DNA of 64,000 bases from Aristolochia californica (Eukaryota; Streptophyta; Magnoliopsida; Piperales; Aristolochiaceae): contig JARWKL010000008.1 of assembly GCA_029961685.1 (NCBI GenBank), forward strand, positions 38,884,144-38,948,143, given 5' to 3'. Below are positions 1 through 12,977 of this stretch, piece after piece. The notes under the pieces are model-generated. The model worked only from the letters and a program-made list of their open reading frames with translations, did no database searches and was not told where the DNA came from. A program made the translations under genes and the position numbers. Position 1 is the first letter of the stretch; each line of letters opens with the position of its first letter.

Positions 1-91
1 TGGAGTGAACTGTGACTCGTTTCATTAATTGAGATCAGTAGACCAGCTACATCCACTGTCAAATACTCAAGTTCATGAAGCAACAGTTTCA
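1..91 (-). pseudogene. Partial duplicate of exon 5 of the 239-aa gene
   Basis: Read on the minus strand, a ctgcag acceptor at 92-97 is followed by an open stretch reading [17 protein letters not shown] and on to INETSHSS. This matches exon 5 of the gene at 23596-38683 with only a few substitutions. It runs off the left edge of the window, so exons 6-7 of this copy, if present, lie outside. No copy of exons 1-4 was seen between here and 23 kb, so it is either a fragment or a gene with a very long intron. The reading frame is still open here. Confidence 0.7.
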
Positions 92-292
92 CTGCAGCAA
101 GAGATTAAAAAAAAAGGAAGCTTTTAAAAGACAAGAACAGAAAATCAGCATCATACCCTGCTAACTTCAAACATTATGAAAATTCAATGAAAAAAAATAA
201 TGATAGTCCAAGCACGTTTGCAATTAGTTATGTCTTAATGATGATAAATAAAACACTAACCCCTTAAATTATTGAATCCAAAACCACACTGA
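1..292. repeat. Segmental duplication, copy A
   Basis: The first ~292 bases match 25721-26011 almost base for base (about four differences in the first 120). The match spans exon 5 and the adjoining intron. It ends abruptly just after a shared attattgaatccaaaa stretch. Confidence 0.85.
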
Positions 293-1629
293 AAGGATCC
301 ATATACCAAATGTGGTCAGTTGGGGTACATGTGATCAAACAACAAATTAAAACCAGTGTTTCACATAGTTCTATGCTATTCTCGTCAAGGCAAGATTTAA
401 AATAATAAACTCGTGGTAATTTTTGAACTCAAATAGCTTTTTAATGATATAAACTTAAAATAAAATATCAAAATATTTTCAGGTTTATTTAAATTAACTA
501 TCCTATTTAGTTGCTATACTTGTTTTAAGTGGTCCCAATTTTGCATATTATAGATTTTAAGTCATTTAAATAGTAAAAACTTTTCTAATAAATTTGATTA
601 AAAATAACTTGGTTATTATGATAAAAGATTCAATTATATGATAAAGGCAATTTCAGTGAATATATATATATATATGTTTAGTTAGTAAAATAAAATAATT
701 ATGATTTTAATATTTAATTTTAGTTTTAAAATAAATATTAAATAATTATTTCATATATAGAGTTAAATAATTTATAATTATAATTTAAAATTATTTAAAT
801 AATAAAAAATCTTTTACTAAGTTCTAGTAGAAGAAATAAAATTAAAAACTAATTATACGACTGATTTTAATTTATAATTACTTTATGACTTATATTGGTT
901 TTCTAATACCGATGTCAATCATTTGACAAAAGTACTATGGACATCTATATTCTAGAAATACTAATTATTCTAGAATCTTATATAGCAAAAAAGGGACATC
1001 TATGTTGCGAAGTGTATCCTCATCGCTATTGAAGATTGGAGTATTTTTTCAGGCAACCAAAAGCCTTTCCATTGAGAGAAAATTTTAATCACCAAAATTT
1101 TAAAATATTGCTAATTTTTCTTTTCTTTTCCATTTTCCAGATGTATCCAAACAAGAGAAACTATATTGCTCTTTCATTTTCTCCCTCATTTTCCATGGGC
1201 ATCCAAACAAGAGAAAAGAAATCTCTTTTCTTTCTTTTATTTTCTTTTCTTTTCTCTTTATCTTCCACTTTTTTCCTTTTCTTTTCTCTCCACTTTCTGT
1301 GATCCGAGCACAGCCTAAAAGAACCAAATCTATCTATCCCCGGTGAGAAGTACAATAGAAGATATAGCTCACTTTAGACTTCATTCTTTTCAAATATATA
1401 TATTGTAGAGATCAATGTATTACAAGTTCAACTTTACTAAATACAATCAAACAAAGAAAATCCCACACATAAGCTCCACATAGAAGCTCTACAATCACAA
1501 ACACTTTACTACAATAATTCTCTCTAAAATAAAGAACTCTGACGAAAAATGCTACCATTTTCAAAAGTTCAAACACACCTTTCTTTATTTACTAATGGAT
1601 AAATATATCTATCCATGTAAATTTACCTC
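293..1629. other. Gene-free AT-rich stretch
   Basis: Very AT-rich, with a short TA microsatellite near 660. From about 1100 to 1305 there is a pyrimidine-rich tract containing two diverged copies of an atccaaacaagagaaa motif (near 1144 and 1200). No exon-like reading frame or RNA gene was recognised. Confidence 0.6.
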
Positions 1630-4600
1630 TCATTTCACTATCGTGCATGAAGAAAGCTTAGTTGACAAAGTGTCTGCAAGCTGGAAAAAGGAAAGCCTCC
1701 AAGACTTTTTAAAGATCATAATCAACAACACTCCTGAAAATCCCATTGCAAATCCTGGGGCAATGCCAGAATAAACCCATAGCATGTCAGTTTCTTCATT
1801 TCCATCATTTTCATTTTCTTCTCCTTTATCACCAATACCTTCACCAGCTCGAGTGTGGTTATCTCCAGGGCACATGTTTGTTAAAGGAGGTCCACACAGT
1901 TCTGGGTTACCCCAATAAATTGATGGGTAGTCTAGGACTTGCAGTTGTGGACCAGTTGGAATTCTCCCAGACAAATTATTATAGGACAAGTTCAAGTAAC
2001 TCAATGAAGTGATAAATGACAGACTTTGAGGGATTGAACCAGAGAGCTGGTTACCTGATAAATCAAGTGACTCCAACAAACTCAAGTTACCAATATTTTT
2101 GGGAATATTCCCAGTGAAATGATTATGAGCCAAGTTCAATAAGAGGAGATCTGAACTTTTTGTTAACTCTTCTGGGATCTTGCCTTCCAAATTATTATTG
2201 GAAAGATCCAAACTTGTAACAAGGGAGAGTGTGCTCTTATATTCTTGCATTTGACCTTTTCTTAACACATAGATAGTCCACATAATCCCATAACTCATCA
2301 TCTTCATATTGGTTTCTAATAGCAAACATCTTACCGAAACTTGAAGGAATTAAACCCGTGAGATTGTTGTGTGCTAAATCCAGGACATGGAGAGACTGAG
2401 CTTGTGCGAGTTGAGGTGGAATTTTCCCAGATAGCAAGTTGGATCGTAACCGGAGTTTTCGTAGATGAGAAAAATTACCAATCATTGCCGGAATATTTCC
2501 AAATAATCTATTCTCACCAAGGTCAACAGTTTCCAAGTTCAAACAGTTATATATCGAATATGGGATCTGTCCTGATAGATAATTCTTCTCCATGTGCAAA
2601 TATTTGAGTGAATTAAGGGAACCAATAGTCTCTGGTATGTCTCCTTGCAGAAAATTCTCACTCAGATCAAGCACCAATAGATGTCTGCAATTGCCAATTG
2701 TTGGGGGAATACTACCTCTCAAATTGTTCTTTGACAAGTCGATTAAAACCAAAGATTCCATTTCTCCAATTGACATGGGAATTCTACCAGGTATTTGGTT
2801 ATTTGAAGCAAAAAAGATGCGCAAACCAGGGAGTGCTTGAGCTATCTGCTGTGGAAGCGGTCCAGAAAATCTGTTGTAGGAGATATCAACCAAGATAACA
2901 TTACCTAACATACTCGGTACAGGACCCCAAAATAAGTTATAACTCAAATCCACCATTGCAAGTTGTCCCACCTTCAAAGGGTTTTGCAGCTTTGCCTCTA
3001 TCATATTCCTTGAAAGATTCAAGATTTCCGGGCGAATACCCCAAAACCATTCGGGTAGATTGCCTGAAATATTTGCATTAGAAATATCCAAATCGTATAA
3101 TTGTTTCTGAGTTTTCAACCAAGCAGGAAATTGTGGCCCTAAGTGACATGAACGCAGCCAGATCACACTCAAGTTAAATGGAGGTGACCAGTCATCATTA
3201 AATTGAAGAGTTAGAAAGTTGGAAGACAGGTCTAGAAAAAACAAGTTACTCAAATATTTGAAATGGACCTCGGACACAATACCTGATAGAGAATTTTTTC
3301 CTATCTGAAGCTGACTTAATTGAGCTAGTTGTCCTAGACTGTCTGGAAGAGCTCCATCCAACTGATTTAACCAAAGATTTATTACCTCAAGTGAAGAAAA
3401 CTCCCCCAAACATGTAGGGATAGTACCTGTAAGATTGCATTCAGCGAGAGAAAAAACTTTGAGCTTCTTCAGCTGACATAACTTATCCAGAGTTGGCCCC
3501 CCGTCTATGTTGTTGTAAGACAAATCCAAAAGTTCTAATTGGTGGAGATTGCTTATACTTTCTGGAATGCTACCATTAATTCGATTCACTGACAAATCGA
3601 GTTCAACAAGTGAGGTAATGTTCCCTATGGACATAGGGATTTCTCCGTATAATTGATTGTCAGACAGATCTACTCTCACCATGCTTTCCCAGTTGCCTTC
3701 AAGTGTCTGTGTGCAACTTCCACTGAGACCGGTCGACGCTAGATTTATCTCTTGCAAGAAATGTAGCTGTGGAAGCCAGTCCGGAATAGTAGCATTAAAC
3801 ATGTTATTCGAAAGATCTAATGACACAAGGTGACTAAGATTAGCCATCCAATTTGGAATAGTGGACTGAAAGCCATTACCTGAGAGGTCAAGCACGGCAA
3901 TAGATGTGAAATTAATGAATGAAAGAGTTGGAGGAAGATTAGTTAGACCACAGTATTCACAACGAAACTCTTGAAGTAAAGGAAGTTGGTTTATCATGTG
4001 AAGCCAATGGTCATCTGCTCTCTCAAGATTGACATAAGCCATGTTCAAGTATCTTAAATTGTGCATGTTCCCCAACCATTGAAGGCTGTCAATAGCCAAG
4101 GCAGTAGCTGAAGAAGAAACATCTAAATACTCAAGTTTGGAGAGATTCCCAAACTGGGGAGGAAGGTTTCCTTGGAAACCAGCATAGGATAGGTTCAAAT
4201 ACCTTAGCTCACTCAAATAACCTAAAAAAGTTGGGATGAAATTGCCTTCAAAACTGTTCAAACTCAGGTCTACATACCTCAGATGTTTCAGTTCCAGTAG
4301 ACTTAGATCCAATCGACCGCTCAAATTCCAGTAGCCATGACCTGACACTTCACCAGTCTTGAGCGAATTTGGATATGGATTTCGGAGGTCAAGTTTGGTT
4401 ACGTACCCAGTTTTCTTGTCGCAAGCAATCCCTCTCCATCTGCAACAATCAGAATGATTACCCCATGAGGATAGCCTGTTCAGGGGATCGTTCAAACTGT
4501 TTCTGAACTTGGTAAGGGCGCTTCTCTCTCCATCATGGCATTGCCCGCCTACGCAGAGTACCACCCAACTGAAGATCAGACACAAGGAAACAATTCCGAG

Positions 4601-4630
4601 AACAGGTCTTTCGACTGGTGAGTTACCCAT
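1630..4630 (-). pseudogene. LRR receptor-like protein (EIX2/Cf-type), one frameshift
   Basis: Encodes a cell-surface leucine-rich-repeat protein without a kinase; plant relatives (Cf, EIX2 class) bind extracellular ligands and signal through partner kinases. The Met at 4630 is preferred over 4669 because the signal peptide (LGIVSLCLIFSWVVLCVGG) follows it directly. Next come an LRRNT cap with the CCRWRG motif, then more than twenty plant-type LRRs with the xLxGxIP signature. The C-terminus has the usual GNPELCGPPL cap, an acidic juxtamembrane stretch, one membrane helix (SGIAPGFAMGFSGVLLIMIF) and a short WR-containing tail. No intron. The frame breaks once at about 2257-2263 (minus-strand run aagaaaagg): the N-terminal frame stops at 2237 while the last LRRs, helix and tail continue in another frame. 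One surplus base explains it, so it is either a young pseudogene or a homopolymer sequencing error. Confidence 0.9.
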
Positions 4631-4689
4631 GGTGCCTCCCTGGTTATCTGCCTGAGGAAGCTTCAACACACCAGTGTCATCAGAAAATT

Positions 4690-5100
4690 CTTATATTCGG
4701 ATTCTTTCCAATCGTGATTTATACTTTGCAAGTTGGAGTCTCTCCAATCGTGATTTATGCTTGTAAGTTGGACTTGACCAATCAGTACAAAGTTTGTGGA
4801 GCAGAGTTTATCAAGAGCACACATCAAACACGTCTTTGAATGGCCTTACATCAAACACGTCTTTGACTGACCTGTTGCATCAAACAAGTCACTGAAGGCC
4901 TTCAACCTCGTAGAATTTCCAATACTTACCAAGAAAACATGTTTTCGATTGGAAGACACGACTTTGACTGGCTTTACAAAACCTTTGGCAGCAGGTCTCT
5001 CCAATCAGTACAAAGTTTGTGGAGCACAGTTTATCTAGAGCACACATCAAACACGTCTTTGACTGGCCTGTTGCATCAAACAAGTCACTGAAGAACTAGG
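4690..5100. repeat. Short diverged direct repeats beyond the RLP 5' end
   Basis: Two ~37-bp copies of a unit around tccaatcgtgatttat (about 4705 and 4742) are followed by two copies (about 4777-4900 and 4999-5095) of a longer unit. The longer unit starts near caatcagtacaaagtttgtgg and runs through atcaaacacgtctttga. Parts recur further right (see 5960-7740). No coding function seen. Confidence 0.7.
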
Positions 5101-5234
5101 AAGGCAATTGCAGAACTTGAAAAAAATCGGTTCAATCTTTAATGAAATTATCAATTGAATAACAGCTTGAAAGTGAAGAGATCATTTGAGACAAAACATG
5201 CCTAAAGTCTTGCAACGTTATCTACTCTGCCTTT

Positions 5235-5324
5235 TTGCAATCCGACGTACTAAGGAGTGGTAGAACAGCCACAGGCTTCTTGCAATCCGTGGTACTAAGG
5301 AGTGGCAGAACAGCCACAGAAAGC
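5235..5324. repeat. 45-bp unit repeated twice in tandem
   Basis: Two adjacent copies beginning ttgcaatccg and containing actaaggagtgg and agaacagccacag. They differ at a few positions. They lie just upstream of the receptor-like protein fragment at 5340. Confidence 0.8.
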
Positions 5325-5339
5325 GAGCTAGTACCTACC

Positions 5340-5505
5340 ATGGCGTCTCCACTGAAAGTTTTTTTCTTTTGTTTCTTGAATGCTTTTCGAATTCAGTTGT
5401 TGCCTGCCGTTGGATTGAAGAAGAGAGACATGCTCTGATCGAGTCCAAGAAGCATCTGATGGATCTGTAAGTCGCCTCTCTTCCTGGGTGGTGGCAATAT
5501 TAATT
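5340..5505 (+). pseudogene. N-terminal fragment of a second LRR receptor-like protein
   Basis: A Met at 5340 opens a hydrophobic signal-peptide-like stretch (MASPLKVFFFCFLNAF). After a frame change comes CRWIEEERHALIESKKHLM, and after another SRLSSWV. That is the typical LRRNT start of plant receptor-like proteins: Cys, EER.ALI.FK, L.D...RLSSW. At least two indels break it and no LRRs follow, so it is a dead 5' remnant on the strand opposite to the gene at 1630-4630. It is a different family member, since its LRRNT wording differs from that gene. Confidence 0.7.
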
Positions 5506-5959
5506 GATGCTGGAGAGTCGAAAGGTAACTTTGATAGTGCATCTGCTTGTTCATTCACTTCTCTAAATAATTAGTTGTTGACCAACCTTGAAAATGAGAC
5601 AGCAACCATTCATTTTGCTGAAGTATCCCTGGAACTTGACGTTCTCCTTTAATTCTCTTTATAATCAGCACGCAGACATCTCACAAGTCAATCTGTAAAA
5701 TTCTCTTCAGCAGTATTATTTGATTGCTTGGGCAAAAGAAAGGCAAAGCAAAGGATAAACACTTCATCAAGCAGAGAAGTGAAGCAGAGAAGCAGAGTCT
5801 CTCTTCTCTTCTCTCTTCTCATCTCTTTTCCTGTTATCAAATGGTGCTTCTCCATCTTCCTTGAGAAATGTTTTTAACACTTCATCACTAAAAGCAACAT
5901 TAGTTTGGCTAAGCATGTGCTTAGTTCTATGAAATGCAAAGATTCTATCCATATCAATT

Positions 5960-7740
<1,781 letters not shown>

Positions 7741-7977
7741 GAACTGGGAAGGTAATTGCAGGATTTGGCATGTGTCAAGGCAGTAACAACTGCACCAACA
7801 CATAGCGAATACAGTCTTATATAATTTCTTGATCAAAGCAGCAATGTGGACAATTATGGAAGACCGATAGGAGCCTCCATGATCTGAACAATACACTGTA
7901 TTGGCCAGAATTTACTTTCTCTAACCAAACGTAATGCTTCTTTCCCTGAAGCCAGTAATCCTCCTTGAAGAAGACCA

Positions 7978-8166
7978 TGTTGGATCATAACCTTGATCCA
8001 TGAAGCCAAACAAAAGGAAGCTTCATATTTTCAGTGTGCTGGCAAGGATGTCGGCAAGAGAGGTCGGAACCTAACCCAGGTGAACCGGAACCACCTAGCT
8101 CTGACACCCACCGTTCCCACTCCTTACCGCTCCCTGCGGGATTCGAGCTGGTCGGAATTTCCAACA
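7978..8166 (+). repeat. 5' LTR of the Copia element (aberrant, 189 bp)
   Basis: The first ~90 bp match the start of the 3' LTR, and the last ~15 bp (gtcgg...atttccaaca) match its end. The ~75 bp between (about 8068-8150) have no counterpart in the 3' LTR. The TATA box and all of the R/U5 region are therefore absent, so this LTR should not promote transcription of the element. Confidence 0.85.
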
Positions 8167-8167
8167 G

Positions 8168-8179
8168 TGGTATCAGAGC
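8168..8179 (+). promoter_or_regulatory. Primer-binding site (initiator Met tRNA) of the Copia element
   Basis: TGGTATCAGAGC lies one base after the end of the 5' LTR. It is complementary to the 3' end of plant initiator methionine tRNA, the usual primer for Copia reverse transcription. Confidence 0.9.
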
Positions 8180-8649
8180 TGGTTGGAAATCCTTTACGAA
8201 GGTTCCGCTGCCAAGATTCCGGCAGAAGACGTCTCCGGTGGAAGGATTTTTCGACGAAAGAAAATCCAGAAACAAAGACCACAACGTCTCTGTTTTTTCG
8301 GCAGAAGGAGGAAGACGAACAATGCTGGTGAGTTTTTTAATTTTTTCACTTAACAGTACTGGTCCCGATTTAATTTTCGGGTCAACTCGCGCCGATTTCC
8401 GCACGCTCGACTCTTCCATCCAAAGTTATTAAAGCGCCAAAGTTGCACACGGACAGACTTGTCTGACCCGGCTTGAACTCAGCCGGTTTAACTCGCCGAG
8501 TTGACACAGCAATATTTTGGAGGCCTGTAGAAGCTCATCTGACGTCCGATCGGGGTGATTTTGGAAGCGTTGGATTCGTATTTTTTAGAGCTTCAATTTG
8601 ATAAGATAGAACCTTTGAAAAACTATCTAATTTTTTTCTTTTTTGAAAA

Positions 8650-11600
8650 ATGGCAAATAGTGTGACATATTTCCAAGTTCCAATTCTCAAAAGTGATATT
8701 TATGATAACTGGAGTATCAAAATGAAAGCTCTTCTTGGAGCACATGATGTCTGGGACATCGTTAAAAATGGCTTAAGTGAGTCAGAAAGAGAAGATGCTC
8801 TTACACAAGAGCAAAAGACATCTTTAAAAGATTCAAAAAAGAGAGACAAGAAAGTACTCTACCTCATCTATCAAGCATTAGATGATGATGGGTTTGAAAA
8901 GATTTCAAGTGCAACCTCCACCAGAGAGGCGTGGGTGAAATTGCAAACCTCTTATAAAGGAGTCGAAAAAGTGAAAAAGGTACATCTCCAAACACTAAGA
9001 GGTGAATTTGAATTCTTACATATGAAAGTATCTGAGTCTATTTCAGTTTATTTCTCAAGAGTAGTAGTTATTTCTAATCAATTGAAAAGAAACGGTGAAA
9101 AGCTAGAAGATGTGAGAATAATAGAAAAGATACTCCGTTCATTGGATCCCAAATTTGAGCATATCATCGTGACGATTGAAGAAACAAAGGACTTGGAAGA
9201 AATGGCAATAGAGCAACTTCAAGGATCGTTGCAAGCCTATGAAGAAAAGCACAAAAATAAGCAAGACCTCTCTGAACAATTGTTCAAGACACAGATCAAA
9301 GAAAAGGATGAAGAACAAGGCTACGCAAGAAACGAGCGTGGTCAAGGAAGAGGCTAAGGTCGTGGATGTGGAAGAGGTCGCGGCTATGGACGAGGTTGGA
9401 ATAACAACTCCAACAACAGCTATGAAAGAGGTGAAACCTCAACAAGAGGTCGTGGAAGAGGAAACATGAATTCCAGGTATGAAAAATCTCATATTCAATG
9501 TTATCATTGCCAGAAATTTGGGCATTATGCTTCAGATTGTAGAGCTCCCAAGAACAAGTTCGTTGAGCAGACAAATTATGCTGAAGCAAAGACAGAAGAA
9601 AAAGAAACGTTGTTATTAGCATACAGAAACAACAATGAAGAGCAAGAGAATACCTGGTATCTTGACTTAGGGGCAAGCAACCATATGTGTGGAAGAAGAA
9701 GCATGTTCGTAGATCTCAATGAATCGATAAGTGGAAATGTCTCTTTGGAAAATGATTCCACCATGGTGGTACAAGGAAAAGGTAACATTCTTATTCGTAC
9801 AAAAGATAGTAGTCATCAATTAATTTCAAATGTCTACTATGTACCGAATATGACAAATAATATCTTGAGTTTGGGTCAACTCTTAGAAAAGGGCTATGAC
9901 ATTCATATGAAAGATTATAACCTTTTTATAAGAGATAACAGAGGAAATTTGATAACAAAGGTACACATGTCAAAGAATAGAATGTTTCCTTTAAATATAC
10001 AAAACGATGTTGCAAAGTGTTTACAGGCTTGTTATAAAGACACGTCATGGTTGTGGCATCTTCGCTTTGGGCATCTAAATTTTGAAGTTTTAATGCTATT
10101 GTCCAAGAAAGAAATGGTGAGACGCCTAGCTCGAATTAATCACCCGAATCCAGTGTGTGAAGGGTGTTTATCAGGGAAGCAATTCAGAAAAAGCTTTCCG
10201 AAAATATCAGAGTCAAGAGCCGAGAAGCCACTCGAGCTAATCTACATAGATGTATGCGGACTTATCAAGCCAAGCTCTTTAGGTAAAAGCAACTACTTTC
10301 TTCTCTTTATTGATGATTTTTCAAGAAAAACATGGGTATATTTCTTGAAACAAAAATCAGAAGTGTTTGAAGTCTTCAACAAATTCAAAGCAGCAGTAGA
10401 GAAGGAAAGTGGTAAAGAGATCAAAGCCATGAGATCTGATCGAGGAGGAGAATTTACTTCCAAAGAATTTTAGGAATTTTGCGAAGTCAATGGAATTCTT
10501 CGACCACTAACGGTACCTAGATCCCTCCAAAAAAAAGGAGTAGTAGAAAGAAAGAACCGAACTATCCTCAATATAGTTCGGAGTATGCTTGAAAGCAAGA
10601 AATTACCTAAAGAGTTTTGGGCAGAAGTTGTGGCGTGTGCGGTTTATTTATCAAACTGATCTCCAACAAGAAGTGTTTGGGGAAACACACCACAAGAAGC
10701 TTGGAATGGAAAAAAGTATGGCATCTCCCACTTAAGATTCTTTGGGAGTATAGCTCATGCACATATACCAAATGAAAGAAGAACCAAGCTTGATAACAAA
10801 AGCGAAAGTTTTATCTTCATTGGTTATGATGCACATTTCACAGGCTATAAGCTGTATAATATGGCCAGCAAGAAGATTGTAATAAGTCGAGACGTAGTGT
10901 TTGACGAAGAGGGATTATGGCCAACGACTCCATCTACTGCAATTACACACGAAGATGAGTCACCTTCTTCACATTCAAGTGGGAGCCAAAGAATCGCGCC
11001 ACAGATACAAAGTCTTCGAGAAATATATAAAGAAACCGAGCCATCTGGTATTCTCACTCTTTTCTGTCTTTTTGCTGATTGTGAACCAGTAAGGTTCCAA
11101 GAAACTGCTCAAGAGAAGAAATGGCAAAATACCATGGCTGAAGAAATTAAAGCTATCGAGAAGAACAATACTTGGGAACTCGTTCCACTCCCTAAAGGGC
11201 ATAAACCCGTTGGTGTTAAATGGGTGTACAAGACAAAGAGAAATGCCAAGGGAGATGTCGAAAAACACAAGGCAAGATTAGTGGCAAAAGGATACAACCA
11301 GAGAGTCAGCATTTACTATGATGAGGTATATGCTCCTGTTGCCGTTTAGAAACTATAAGACTAATCATTTCTCTTGCAGCTAAAACATATAGAAAATACA
11401 TCAAATGGATGTAAAGTTTACATTCCTAAATGAAGTTCTCGAAGAAGAAGTTTATATTGAGTGACCTTTAGGGTATAAAGAGAAGGAAAATGAAGACAAA
11501 GTTTTGAAGTTAAAGAAGGCTCTTTACGGACTAAAACAAGCACCAATAGCATGGAATAGCCAGATTGACAAGTATTTCCAAGAGCATGGTTATACAAAAT

Positions 11601-12631
11601 GTCCATACGAGCATGCCCTCTATATCAAGATCAAAAAGGAAGATATGTTGATTGTGTGCCTATACGTGGATGATTTGATCCTTCCAGGTAATAATCCAAA
11701 CCTGTTTGATGACTTCAAGAATGCAATGGCCAAAGAATTTGAGATGTCAGATATCGGGCTCATGGCGTATTATCTTGGCATCGAAGTGAAGCAAGAAGAA
11801 GATGAAATTTTTATTTCACGGGAAGGCTATGCAAAAGAACTCTTGAAAAAGTTCAAGATGGAAAATTGCAATCCAACCAACACACCGATGGAATACGAAA
11901 TCAAGATGTCCAAGCATGAAAAAGGAGAAAACATAGATCTAACCTTTTTCAAAAGTTTGGTAGGAAGTCTACGTTATCTAACCTGTACAAGGCCAGATAT
12001 CCTTTATGCAATTGGACTGGTTAGCCGCTATATGGAATCTCCAACAACCACCCATTTCAAGGCCGCAAAGAGAATTCTTCGCTATTTACAAGGTACTATT
12101 AACTTAGGCTTGTTCTATTCAGTTTCTAAAAATTACAAGCTTATTGGATATAGCGATAGCGATTGGGGTGGAGACATAGAGAACCGAAGGAGTACTACTA
12201 GATTTGTATTTTTCATGGGAAATACCGCCTTCACATGGATGTCAAAGAAACAACAGATTGTCACATTGTCGACCTGTGAAGAAAAATATGTTGCAGCTAT
12301 TTCATACGTTTGTCATGTTATTTGGCTCAGAAATCTGTTGAAAGAGATAGGCTTAATACAGGAAGAGCCTACCAGAATCTATGTCGACAACAAGTCAGCC
12401 ATTGCTCTAGCAAAGAATCCAATATTCCATGATCGAAGCAAGCACATCGACATTCGCTACCACTATATACGGGAGTGCGTTGCAAGAAAGGATGTGCAAG
12501 CTGAATATGTGAAGTCACAAGATCAAGTTGCTGATATTTTTACCAAGCCATTGACAAGTGAAGACTTCATAAGATTAAGGAATCTACGTGGAGTTACAGA
12601 ATCAAGTTTAAGGGGAAGTGTTGGATCATAA
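8650..12631 (+). pseudogene. Copia gag-pol polyprotein, multiply broken
   Basis: gag starts at 8650 with the YDNWSIKMKALL motif, and a zinc knuckle (CYHCQKFGHYASDC) lies near 9499. The protease motif WYLDLGASNHMC (about 9655-9690) has Leu where the catalytic D-S/T-G needs Ser or Thr. The integrase zinc region and core (IDDFSRKTWVYFL, SDRGGEF) follow to about 10800. Reverse transcriptase runs from about 11155 (WELVPLPKGHKPVG) with YVDD near 11665. RNase H contains YSDSDWGGD and the VDNKSAIALAKNPIFHDRSK region to about 12540. In-frame stops lie at 9355, 10471 and about 10657. Frame changes between about 11345 and 11504 split the RT. The last frame runs into the 3' LTR. Confidence 0.93.
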
Positions 12632-12977
12632 CCTTGATCCATGAAGCCCAGCAAAAGGAAGTTTCGGATTTTCAGTGTGCTGGCAAGGATGTCGGCAAGA
12701 GAGGTCGGCAAGAACAATGCGCTGGAAAGGATGTCGGTAAGAGAGGTCGGCAAGAACGATGCGCTGGCAAGGAAATTGGCAAACCAGTAAACGTGTATGG
12801 CAAACATTATGCCATGTATTAGAGGTATATGCGGTGTCGATTAAATCTTAATGTCTATAAATAGGAACGTAAACTATGTAATCTATAATCCAGAAATAAG
12901 AGAAAAGTTCAGAGAGCTTGTTGTCCAAGAGCATTAAAATTTCTTTGAGAGAACGAGCGTCGGTTATATTTCCAACA
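12619..12977 (+). repeat. 3' LTR of the Copia element (359 bp)
   Basis: The U3 part carries about two and a half tandem ~42-bp units built on gctggcaaggatgtcggcaa (about 12678-12790). A TATA-like ctataaata sits at about 12854-12862. The LTR ends tccaaca. The full length suggests this is the native form of the family's LTR. Confidence 0.9.

Larger units (their letters stand above)
7978..12977 (+). mobile_element. Copia-type LTR retrotransposon, 5,000 bp, inactive
   Basis: Both ends carry tgttgga...tccaaca, and the element is flanked by an exact 5-bp target duplication, gacca (7973-7977 and 12978-12982). Inside, in order, are a primer-binding site, gag, protease, integrase, reverse transcriptase and RNase H (integrase before RT defines Copia), then a polypurine tract aggggaag (12611-12618). 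The polyprotein is broken in many places. The two LTRs differ in length (189 against 359 bp), which is abnormal and is described in the findings. Confidence 0.95.

Noticed and set aside
8034..8432. 132-codon open frame in the Copia leader
   Set aside because: Spans the 5' LTR and primer site; no protein motif, fortuitous.
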